From Lewinellaceae bacterium (GTDB taxonomy: Bacteria > Bacteroidota > Bacteroidia > Chitinophagales > Saprospiraceae), in NCBI GenBank assembly GCA_020636255.1, contig JACJYE010000019.1:1-64000 (forward strand): a DNA stretch of 64,000 nt, in the 5' to 3' direction. The notes beneath the pieces were generated by a model that searched no databases, had not been told where the DNA came from, and saw only the letters and a program-made list of their open reading frames with translations. The translations under genes and the position numbers were made by a program. Positions 7,861 to 14,910 of the stretch are shown here, piece by piece (positions within the stretch are counted from its first letter, which is position 1; every line of letters starts with the position of its first letter).

Positions 7861-9252
7861 TTATGAGCGCTTAACGATTTGAGCAGTTAACTCGGCCTCT
7901 GATACGATCTTGTTGCCGACATAGGCCGTGGCCTGCATCTGGCAGATGCCTCGCCGGATGGGAGCCATCAGTTCCATCTTGAACAATACGGTATCACCGG
8001 GCACGACTTTGTGTTTAAATTTCGCGTTCTCAATTTTCAGGAAGTAGGTATCCCAGTTTCCGGGGTCATCAACGGTCGACAGGGCGAGCATGCCACCCGT
8101 CTGGGCCATGGCCTCTATGAGCAGCACCCCTGGCATAACGGGGTTATTGGGGAAGTGCCCCTGAAAGAACTGCTCGTTAAAGCTGATGTTTTTGACCCCA
8201 ACTACGTGGTTTTCCGATAGCTCGATGATCTTGTCGATGAGCAGGAATGGGTAACGGTGCGGCAGCCATTTTTCGATCTGCGTGATGTCGAATATAGGCT
8301 CTTTGTCCGGGTCGTAGTGGGGTTTCCCCCGCAGCCGGCGCTGTTCCTGGTAATATTTCTTCAGCAACTTCGTGAATTCGACATTAGCCTTATGCCCAGG
8401 CTTGGTCGCTACGATCTTTCCTTTGATACGGTGGCCCAGCAACGCCACATCGCCGATGACGTCCAGCAGCTTATGGCGGGCGGGTTCGTTCTTGAAGTAC
8501 AGGTTTATGGTATTGAGGATGCCCTCATGGTCTACCTTTACGCTGGGCTTGCCCAGCTTTTTGGCCAGCCGGTCGAGCTCGTCCTGGCTGACTTTGCGGT
8601 CGACGATGACGATGGCGTTGTCCAGGTCGCCTCCTTTGATGAGGTTTTGTTCAAAAAGGAATTCCACCTCGTGCAGGAAGACGAAGGTACGGCAGGGCGC
8701 AATTTCGCGGGCATAGTCCGTCGACCCGTTGAAATGTGCGTATTGCTGCCCCAGGACATTGGAGTTAAAGTCGATCATGGAAACCAGCTCGAAGCCGTCG
8801 TGGGGAAGGGCCAGCAGTTCGGCCCCGGATTTTTCATCTTTAAAGAAGATGGGTTCTTCCACCACGAAATACTCGCGTTCTTCCTCCTGTTCCACCAATC
8901 CGGCCTGTTGCAGGGCGGCGACAAAAGGGCCGGCGCTGCCATCCAGGATGGGGACTTCAGGGCCATCGAGTTCCATGAGGATGTTATCTATCCCTAGCCC
9001 GGAAAGGGCGGAGAGGGCGTGTTCAATCGTATTGACCTCGGCCTGCCCCGACTTGATCGTTGTCCCACGTTGGGTAGAGCTGACCCTGCTCACGTCGGCA
9101 TTCAGCACAGGCTGGCCTTCCATGTCAATCCGCTGGAATTTATATCCGTGGTTGACAGGGGCCGGTTTAAAGGTAATGGTGACCTCTTTACCTGTGTGAA
9201 GCCCTACGCCTCTTACGCTCACAGGGTCATTGATCGTTTGCTGTTTCATCAT
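7861..9252 (-). CDS. lpxC/fabZ: Bifunctional LpxC deacetylase / FabZ dehydratase fusion
   Basis: A 463-residue fusion. Residues 1 to about 310 are LpxC, the Zn-dependent UDP-3-O-acyl-GlcNAc deacetylase that commits to lipid A. The Zn ligands are visible as H78 (EHALSAL) and H260/D264 (HKLLD). Residues about 318-463 are FabZ, the 3-hydroxyacyl-ACP dehydratase, with PHRYPFLLID at 331-340 and catalytic H366 and E380 (GHFPNNPVMPG...E). Both active sites look complete. This fusion is known from Bacteroidota. It may balance use of 3-hydroxyacyl-ACP between lipid A and phospholipid, which is inference. It is the first gene of the lpxC/fabZ-lpxA-ABC operon, with a TAnnTTTG element about 27 bp upstream. 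Confidence 0.97.
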   Translation of the reverse strand: MMKQQTINDPVSVRGVGLHTGKEVTITFKPAPVNHGYKFQRIDMEGQPVLNADVSRVSSTQRGTTIKSGQAEVNTIEHALSALSGLGIDNILMELDGPEVPILDGSAGPFVAALQQAGLVEQEEEREYFVVEEPIFFKDEKSGAELLALPHDGFELVSMIDFNSNVLGQQYAHFNGSTDYAREIAPCRTFVFLHEVEFLFEQNLIKGGDLDNAIVIVDRKVSQDELDRLAKKLGKPSVKVDHEGILNTINLYFKNEPARHKLLDVIGDVALLGHRIKGKIVATKPGHKANVEFTKLLKKYYQEQRRLRGKPHYDPDKEPIFDITQIEKWLPHRYPFLLIDKIIELSENHVVGVKNISFNEQFFQGHFPNNPVMPGVLLIEAMAQTGGMLALSTVDDPGNWDTYFLKIENAKFKHKVVPGDTVLFKMELMAPIRRGICQMQATAYVGNKIVSEAELTAQIVKRS

Positions 9253-9278
9253 AAACGTCGTCGGCTGATAGATTTTTG

Positions 9279-9286
9279 CAAAGATA
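9279..9286 (-). promoter_or_regulatory. Bacteroidota-type -7 element for lpxC/fabZ
   Basis: On the minus strand this reads TATCTTTG, a perfect match to TAnnTTTG, and predicts a leader of about 20 bases before the ATG at 9252. I do not see a well-spaced -33 TTG partner. Confidence 0.5.
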
Positions 9287-9329
9287 CGTTTTTTCCAAAC
9301 TTAAGCTCCCGTCAGGCGAAAGCACTGGA

Positions 9330-10358
9330 TTAGCCTTTAAGTTTCTGCTCCAGTTGGTGGAGTTTGCGGTATAATTCGGGCAATTTTTTAAAAACAGCAT
9401 AGGATCGGAAATAGTCTTTATAGTTGATGGCAGGAGCCCCGGCAATGGCCTGGTTGGGTTCTGTAAGGGGCGTGATGACTCCGCTTTGGGCCTGCACCTG
9501 CGAGCCATCGGCAATCTGGATATGGCCGATAAAGCCTGCCTGGCCGCCTATGCGGCACGACTTGCCGATCTTGGTGCTGCCGGCAATACCGGCCTGGGCT
9601 GCGATCACGGTATTTTCACCGATCTCCACATTATGGCCTACCTGGATGAGGTTATCCAGCTTGGCCCCGGCGCGTATGGTCGTTGAGCCCATAGTAGCCC
9701 GGTCGATCGTGGTATTGGCGCCGATCTCGACGCTGTCCTCGATCACGACGTTCCCCACGTGTACGATCTTGCGGTACGTACCGTCTTCCTGAGGGGCAAA
9801 ACCGAAGCCATCGCTGCCGATCACTGCATTGGCATGGATAATGCAATTAGCCCCTATGGAGCAGCCCGGCATGATGCGGGCGCCGGGATAAATGATGGTC
9901 TGCCGGCCAAGGCTGGCGCCCTTTCCAATGTAGGCCTGTGAGGCGATCCGGCAGCCGTCGCCAACTATCGCGCCGGCTTCCACAACAGTGAATGCTCCTA
10001 TCGCCACCCCTTCGCCGACCTGGGCATCGGGATGCACATCTGCCAGTTTAGATATCTCGGCCTCTCCGGTTTGTTTATGGTTGCCAAAGTGCTCGAGCAA
10101 TAGGGCAACGGCGCCGTACACATCGGCTACGCGGATGAGCGTAGCACTGACCGGGCGCCGTGCTTCGAAACTGTTGCTGACCAGCAGGATCGAGGCCGTG
10201 GTGGTGTATGCGTATTCCTCGTATTTTGGGTTGCCGAGAAAGGAAATAGTACCGGCACCTCCCTCCTCGATCTTACTCGGGCGGGACACGCATACTTCCG
10301 GGTCACCCTCTACTGTTCCATTAAGGAATTGTGCTAATGCTTTGGCTGATAGTTGCAT
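9330..10358 (-). CDS. lpxD: UDP-3-O-acylglucosamine N-acyltransferase LpxD
   Basis: A 342-residue enzyme that adds the N-linked 3-hydroxyacyl chain to UDP-3-O-acyl-glucosamine, the step after LpxC. It has the family's N-terminal uridine-binding domain (MQLSAKALAQFLNG...), then a long hexapeptide left-handed helix including DGFGFAPQEDGTYRKI and VEIGANTTIDRA, and a C-terminal helix. The frame is open further upstream, but the start at 10358 fits the usual LpxD N-terminus, and the extra 59 residues would run through the promoter region. It is transcribed separately from lpxC/fabZ (78 bp gap, own promoter-like element) and divergently from the HemC-like gene. Confidence 0.95.
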   Translation of the reverse strand: MQLSAKALAQFLNGTVEGDPEVCVSRPSKIEEGGAGTISFLGNPKYEEYAYTTTASILLVSNSFEARRPVSATLIRVADVYGAVALLLEHFGNHKQTGEAEISKLADVHPDAQVGEGVAIGAFTVVEAGAIVGDGCRIASQAYIGKGASLGRQTIIYPGARIMPGCSIGANCIIHANAVIGSDGFGFAPQEDGTYRKIVHVGNVVIEDSVEIGANTTIDRATMGSTTIRAGAKLDNLIQVGHNVEIGENTVIAAQAGIAGSTKIGKSCRIGGQAGFIGHIQIADGSQVQAQSGVITPLTEPNQAIAGAPAINYKDYFRSYAVFKKLPELYRKLHQLEQKLKG

Positions 10359-10362
10359 GCAG

Positions 10363-10370
10363 CAAAGGTA
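10363..10370 (-). promoter_or_regulatory. TAnnTTTG element abutting the lpxD start
   Basis: On the minus strand this is TACCTTTG, ending only 4 bases before the lpxD ATG. A TTTG lies 24 bases further upstream, a slightly long spacer. If used, the transcript would begin at or very near the ATG. Confidence 0.4.
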
Positions 10371-10429
10371 GAAAAAAAGTTGATACCGGTTAATCAAACC
10401 ATAGCCAAAGGAAAGTGATTTGCTTGCCT

Positions 10430-10437
10430 TATCTTTG
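10430..10437 (+). promoter_or_regulatory. TAnnTTTG element for the HemC-like gene
   Basis: It reads TATCTTTG on the plus strand, 17 bases before the TTG start at 10455. A GAGGG ribosome-site-like stretch lies between the two. No convincing -33 box is seen. Confidence 0.45.
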
Positions 10438-10454
10438 CGCCAAAAGCCGAGGGA

Positions 10455-11330
10455 TTGAAGAAAACGATAAGAATAGGCCTCGATAGCGGCCCTTTGGCCG
10501 GTTGGCGGGCCCGGTACACGCAGCAGCAGCTCCAATCTGCCGGGCTAGCCTCCGAGTTCGTGAGCCTTGGCCATACCCTCCCAGGAGTTGGTGATGATGC
10601 GATGGCCAGGCCGGCATGGGAAGCGCTTTTGCGCGGCGATATCGATATCGCTGCGCAATTTATGGAGCAGCTACCGGCCCGGCAGCAGGAAGGGGTGGCC
10701 ATCACGGCCGTATCGCGGCGTGAAAACCCGGCTTTATGCCTGCTCATCAGGGTGGAAAGCAGAGCAGAAGGCCTGCTTTTCCGGTTAAAAGAAAAGGGTG
10801 TGGTAAGTGTGGCCACATCCCTCCACCAGGTTCAGCTTCAGCGCTTCCGGCCCGATCTGTCTTTCGTGCCCTTCGGGGCCGGCGATGATGGAGGTGTAGC
10901 TGCCTTCCTTCAGGGCGGGCCAGCCGATGCAGCGCTGGTGCCGGCCGCCATGATTACCCGGGCCGAGATAGCGTTGCCTGGCGTTGAGGCCGTTCCGTTC
11001 AACCCCCGGGAACTCGTACCCGCTCCGGGCCAGGGGGTGTTGGCCTGGCTGGCCTGCGCCGATGATAAGGCCACCCGTCGAATTTTCAAGGCCCTGCACC
11101 ATCCTGAAGTGTCGGCGTGCACAAATGTGGAACGCAGCATCCTCAGGCTGTCGGCGGAAGCGGGCCTGATGGCTCCCGGCGCTTATTGCGAGCGCGATGC
11201 CGCAGGTTATTACCACGCCTGGGCTTTCTGGCCCGGTAAACAGGAAGGCCAGTCCCGGCGGCTGAGCCGCTCCCAAAGCACAAGCCACCTGCTGGCAGAG
11301 GGTATGGTGAAGGAAGCCGGCGAAAGGTAG
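10455..11330 (+). CDS. Degenerate hydroxymethylbilane synthase (HemC) homologue
   Basis: A 291-residue protein that aligns along its length with porphobilinogen deaminase, which makes hydroxymethylbilane in haem synthesis. Recognisable blocks are IRIGLDSGPLAGW (5-17; HemC has RxxSPLALWQ), ALLRGDIDIAAQFMEQLP (57-74; HemC has HSMKDVP), ATSLHQVQLQR (120-130; HemC has GTSSLRRxxQL) and VPAPGQGVLAW (188-198). Near AEAGLMAPGAY (234-244) HemC has GGCxxPIGAY. The catalytic Asp, the Arg pair and the Cys that carries the dipyrromethane cofactor are all replaced, so it is unlikely to make hydroxymethylbilane. The start is TTG, because conserved sequence begins at once and no ATG precedes it. It is divergent from lpxD. 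It may be a binding or regulatory paralogue, or a relic. Confidence 0.7.
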   Translation: MKKTIRIGLDSGPLAGWRARYTQQQLQSAGLASEFVSLGHTLPGVGDDAMARPAWEALLRGDIDIAAQFMEQLPARQQEGVAITAVSRRENPALCLLIRVESRAEGLLFRLKEKGVVSVATSLHQVQLQRFRPDLSFVPFGAGDDGGVAAFLQGGPADAALVPAAMITRAEIALPGVEAVPFNPRELVPAPGQGVLAWLACADDKATRRIFKALHHPEVSACTNVERSILRLSAEAGLMAPGAYCERDAAGYYHAWAFWPGKQEGQSRRLSRSQSTSHLLAEGMVKEAGER

Positions 11331-11350
11331 GCTACAGTTTCATGCTTACA

Positions 11351-11419
11351 CGGTTGCATGGTTGGGAGTACCCTGGCTTAATAACAATGAGACAATGGGG
11401 CCATGAAACCATGCAGCCG
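11351..11419. repeat. Imperfect inverted repeat after the HemC-like gene
   Basis: CGGTTGCATGGTT at 11351-11363 and AACCATGCAGCCG at 11407-11419 are inverted copies with one mismatch and a 43-base spacer. The position between two plus-strand genes fits a 3' hairpin or REP-like palindrome. There is no T-run, so it is a poor intrinsic terminator. Confidence 0.5.
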
Positions 11420-11469
11420 TTTATCAAGATATAGCCCGAGGGGCTCACTTTTCAAAAGTTGTCAAGCTT

Positions 11470-11946
11470 ATGATGATGAAGAGATCTCTTTTCCTTGCCT
11501 TTTCCATGATCGCGTTGCTGGGGTGTAAAAGAGGCGCCCCGGAGTCCTCGGCATCCGGCGCGGAAGCCAGTGCATCCTGGCAGGCATTTACGGATTTTTA
11601 CGAACGCTTCCACCAGGACAGCGCTTACCAGATGGCGCATATCACTTTTCCGCTCGAGGGCCTGCCACAAGGCGCTGATAGCGTTACCATCGCTTCAGGT
11701 ACCTTTCGCTGGACACCGGAAAACTGGGCCATACAGCACGGTTTTAACCTGCAGTCCAGTGATTATGAGCACCAGCTTCGCCCCGTTGGCGACGATGCCG
11801 TGATCGAAAAGTTCGTGCACCGCACGGGCGACCTGGCCATCGTGCGGCGCTTCGCCCGGCTGGGCGATGAGTGGTACCTGATCTATTACGCTGGCCTGAA
11901 CAACGTCAGGAAGGATGGAGGCATAGATATTGAGGGCGGGTTTTAG
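11470..11946 (+). CDS. Lipoprotein, DUF4348-like
   Basis: A 158-residue SPII lipoprotein: MMMKRSLFLAFSMIALLGC gives a basic N-terminus, hydrophobic core and lipobox with Cys19. The mature part (WQAFTDFYERFHQDSAYQM, then ITFPLEGLP) resembles DUF4348, a small Bacteroidota domain with an NTF2-like look, of unknown function. It probably sits in the cell envelope. It is plus-strand and convergent with hldD (stop at 11960) with only 13 bp between them. The family assignment is from memory of the pattern. Confidence 0.75.
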   Translation: MMMKRSLFLAFSMIALLGCKRGAPESSASGAEASASWQAFTDFYERFHQDSAYQMAHITFPLEGLPQGADSVTIASGTFRWTPENWAIQHGFNLQSSDYEHQLRPVGDDAVIEKFVHRTGDLAIVRRFARLGDEWYLIYYAGLNNVRKDGGIDIEGGF

Positions 11947-11959
11947 CGCTTGTTTGGCG

Positions 11960-12925
11960 CTAGTAGATACGTTCTTCCACCAAATAGTTTTTTACATAAT
12001 CATCTATGCCCTGCTCCAGGGAATGGAAGGCTTTGTTATACCCCGCCTTTCGAAGCTTCCCCATATCTGCTTCGGTGAAGTACTGATAGGTGTCGCGGAT
12101 ATCCTCCGGGGTATCGATGAAGCTGATGTTGGGCTCGAGGCCCATGGCGTGGAAGGTGTTGGCGGCGAGGTCGAGGAAGGAACGCGCCTGGCCGGCGCCC
12201 AGGTTGTACAGGCCGTTGCCAGGGCTGTGTTTCCAGAGCCAGTACAGCACTTCTACAACATCTTTGACGTAGACAAAGTCGCGGCTCTGCTGCCCGTCGG
12301 CATAATCGGGGCGGTGGGAGCGAAAGAGCTTCATGCCACCGGTGGCTTTGATCTGCCTGACGGTGTGGAAGATGACGGAAGCCATACGGCCCTTGTGGTA
12401 TTCGTTGGGGCCGTATACGTTGAAGAATTTCAGGCCGTACCAATGAGGAGGTTGCTGTTCCTGCTGCAGGGCCCAATGGTCGAAACGGTTCTTGGACTCG
12501 CCATAGGGGTTGAGGGGATGCAGCTGGCCGACGATATCATGGCTGTCGATATAGCCTAGTTCTCCCAGTCCGTAGGTGGCGGCGCTGGATGCGTAAATGA
12601 GCGGGATATGGTATTCGGAACACCATTTCCAGAGCGCGGTTGAATAGTCGAGGTTGAGTTTCTGGAAAATGCCCCAGTCCTTTTCCGTCGTGTCCGTTCG
12701 GGCGCCCATGTGAAAAATAGCATCAACTTTGGCGGGGTTTTCGTTCAGCCAGGCCAGGAAGCCGTCGCGGTGGAGACGTTCGGCGATAGCCTTGCCTTCC
12801 AGGTTGCGGTTTTTCGCTTCGTGGCTGAACTCATCGACGACGATGATATCCTCATGGCCTTCGTCGTTGAGTTTGCGCACCATACAACTGCCTATAAAAC
12901 CTGCGGCTCCGGTCACTACGATCAT
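11960..12925 (-). CDS. hldD: ADP-glyceromanno-heptose 6-epimerase HldD
   Basis: A 321-residue extended SDR enzyme that converts ADP-D-glycero- to ADP-L-glycero-D-manno-heptose for the LPS inner core. Seen: the nucleotide-binding motif TGAAGFIGS at the N-terminus, HMGARTDTTEKD, ASSAATYG and the catalytic YGESK (YxxxK), plus FFNVYGPNEYHKGRMASV, typical of HldD. I chose the ATG at 12925, because the Rossmann motif begins within five residues and a promoter element lies just upstream. A longer frame to 13015 is possible but would include that element. It is divergent from the gliding-associated gene at 13031. Confidence 0.93.
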   Translation of the reverse strand: MIVVTGAAGFIGSCMVRKLNDEGHEDIIVVDEFSHEAKNRNLEGKAIAERLHRDGFLAWLNENPAKVDAIFHMGARTDTTEKDWGIFQKLNLDYSTALWKWCSEYHIPLIYASSAATYGLGELGYIDSHDIVGQLHPLNPYGESKNRFDHWALQQEQQPPHWYGLKFFNVYGPNEYHKGRMASVIFHTVRQIKATGGMKLFRSHRPDYADGQQSRDFVYVKDVVEVLYWLWKHSPGNGLYNLGAGQARSFLDLAANTFHAMGLEPNISFIDTPEDIRDTYQYFTEADMGKLRKAGYNKAFHSLEQGIDDYVKNYLVEERIY

Positions 12926-12943
12926 TGCGTACCTTTTTGCGGG

Positions 12944-12951
12944 CAAAGATA
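12944..12951 (-). promoter_or_regulatory. TAnnTTTG promoter element for hldD
   Basis: It reads TATCTTTG on the minus strand, 18 bases upstream of the hldD ATG. It also supports the shorter hldD start. Confidence 0.5.
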
Positions 12952-13030
12952 ACTTTTTGAACCCAGAAGAAAGGCCTGGATTAAGCCCATCATTTATTAG
13001 TTTTATGGCACACAAACCTTCAATACGGCT

Positions 13031-14902
13031 ATGAAATCGAACGCGTTTGCCCTTTCTGCTGCCCTGCTGCTCTGCTTTTCCATCCGGTCAGCGGGGCAGG
13101 AAACCTGTACCGGCAACCTCGGCGAGAATATTTTCGAGGCCGGCGATTTCGGCTCCGGCGCCGCCAACCTCGTGCCTTTTGACCCCGGCATCGCTCCGGG
13201 TTATACCTACACCCTCTCGCCGCCGCCCAACGACGGGCTGTACACCATTACCAATAATACGGGCGTATGGCCCTACCTCTTTCCCGGCTGGCAATCGATC
13301 CGTGATAACAGCAGCGACCCCAACGGTTATATGATGGTGGTCAACGCCAGCTATTCACCCGGCGCTTTTTACGACCAGCAGGTCGACGGCCTTTGCGAGA
13401 ACACCCTCTACGAGTTTTCCGCCGACATTTACAACCTCATCGATGCGCAGACCCAGAACTTCATCAAACCCAACGTCTCGTTCCTGATCAACGACGAAGT
13501 GCGCTACAATACAGGGGATATCCCCCAGAACGAGATGTGGAACACCTACGGTTTTACGTTCACTACCGAGCCAGGCGAAACCTCGGTCCGCCTGACCCTG
13601 CGCAATAATGCACCTGGCGGTGGGGGCAATGATCTGGCGCTCGACAACATCTCTTTCCGGGCCTGCGGCCCGGCGGCGCTCATTCTGCCTTTTGAGATCG
13701 CCAACATCTGCGAAGACGGCAACCCCATCACCTTGAATGCGACCGTTCAGGGCGACCAGTACCCTTCCCCCGCATTGCAGTGGCAGCGGAGCCTGGACGG
13801 AGGACAGAGCTGGGCCGACATCCCAGGGGCCAACGGCCTTTTTATCATGCATACGCAGCTTTCCGCCGGATACTATTACTACCGCTACCTGCTGGCCAAT
13901 TCGCCCGCCAACCTGGCCAACTCCAAATGCCGCATCATTTCCAATATAAAGGTAGTGTACGTGCAGCCAAAGTTCTATTCCATTACCGATACCATCTGCC
14001 AGGGCGGCAGCTTTGAAATGGGAGGGCAGCTCTATGCGCAAAGCGGCGTTTTCACCGATACGCTGTTGTCTTCCATCGGTTGTGACAGCATCATAACGCT
14101 CCACCTGGAAGTGGTGCCTGACCAGGGTATTGGCGCCGACATCGCCATCGATATACCCAGCTGCTTCGATTATGCGGACGGTTCGGTTTCGATATCCAAC
14201 CTGCAGCGGTATTACCCTCCTGCCACGATAAGCCTGGAGGGTATGGAATCGATGGGGCCCCAGGCTGCTTTCCAGGGCCTGGGCAGCGGTTTTTACACCT
14301 TAATCATCACCGACCATTTCGGCTGCAGCCTGGAGGACACGGTTGAGCTGGCTGACCCTGCTCCCTTTTTTGTCAGCCTGGGCCCGGGGCAGTCGGTCAG
14401 GCTGGGCGAGCAGGTAATACTTCATCCAACCTCCAACTACGCGCTGGCACAGCTTGAATGGGAGCCTGCCGGCCAGCTGATCTGCGAACCACCTTGCCTC
14501 GAACCTTTGGCGCAACCTTTGCAAACGGTTACCTACTCGCTTGCGGCCACTTCCGCCGAAGGTTGCCTGGCCTACGACTCCATCACCATTGAGGTGGAGG
14601 AATACCGGGCGGTTTATATCCCTAACGCCTTCTCGCCCAACGACGACGGCCGCAATGACCGCTTTACCCTGTTTGCCGACGTCCCCAACGTGCAGGAGGT
14701 CACCAGCCTGCGGGTCTACAATCGCTGGGGCGGGCTGGTTTTCGAGCGCACCAACTTCCCGCCCAACGACCTCTCGGCAGGATGGGATGGGATAGCCGGC
14801 GGCAAACAAGCAGATCCCGGCGCCTATACTTACGTTTTCAGCGTGCGTTTCCTGGACAATGTGGAACTGAATTACAGCGGAGTGGTGAACCTGCTACGGT
14901 AG
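13031..14902 (+). CDS. Secreted protein with gliding-associated C-terminal domain
   Basis: A 623-residue exported protein. The signal peptide is MKSNAFALSAALLLCFSIRSAGQ. An N-terminal jelly-roll-like domain (about 25-210) ends LALDNISFRACG, typical of carbohydrate-binding-like folds. Ig/PKD-like segments follow, and the final about 90 residues are the CHU_C gliding-associated module (YIPNAFSPNDDGRNDRF ... RVYNRWGGLVFER ... YTYVFSVRFLD). That module directs secretion and surface attachment through T9SS in this phylum. The role is probably adhesion or matrix; no catalytic residues are seen. It is convergent with gcvP, with only 8 bp between the two stops. Confidence 0.9.
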   Translation: MKSNAFALSAALLLCFSIRSAGQETCTGNLGENIFEAGDFGSGAANLVPFDPGIAPGYTYTLSPPPNDGLYTITNNTGVWPYLFPGWQSIRDNSSDPNGYMMVVNASYSPGAFYDQQVDGLCENTLYEFSADIYNLIDAQTQNFIKPNVSFLINDEVRYNTGDIPQNEMWNTYGFTFTTEPGETSVRLTLRNNAPGGGGNDLALDNISFRACGPAALILPFEIANICEDGNPITLNATVQGDQYPSPALQWQRSLDGGQSWADIPGANGLFIMHTQLSAGYYYYRYLLANSPANLANSKCRIISNIKVVYVQPKFYSITDTICQGGSFEMGGQLYAQSGVFTDTLLSSIGCDSIITLHLEVVPDQGIGADIAIDIPSCFDYADGSVSISNLQRYYPPATISLEGMESMGPQAAFQGLGSGFYTLIITDHFGCSLEDTVELADPAPFFVSLGPGQSVRLGEQVILHPTSNYALAQLEWEPAGQLICEPPCLEPLAQPLQTVTYSLAATSAEGCLAYDSITIEVEEYRAVYIPNAFSPNDDGRNDRFTLFADVPNVQEVTSLRVYNRWGGLVFERTNFPPNDLSAGWDGIAGGKQADPGAYTYVFSVRFLDNVELNYSGVVNLLR

Positions 14903-14910
14903 CTCAGTTC

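Noticed and set aside
10359..10535. N-terminal extension of LpxD by 59 residues
   Set aside because: It would place coding sequence over the promoter elements and the start of the divergent gene, and LpxD normally begins at the chosen Met.
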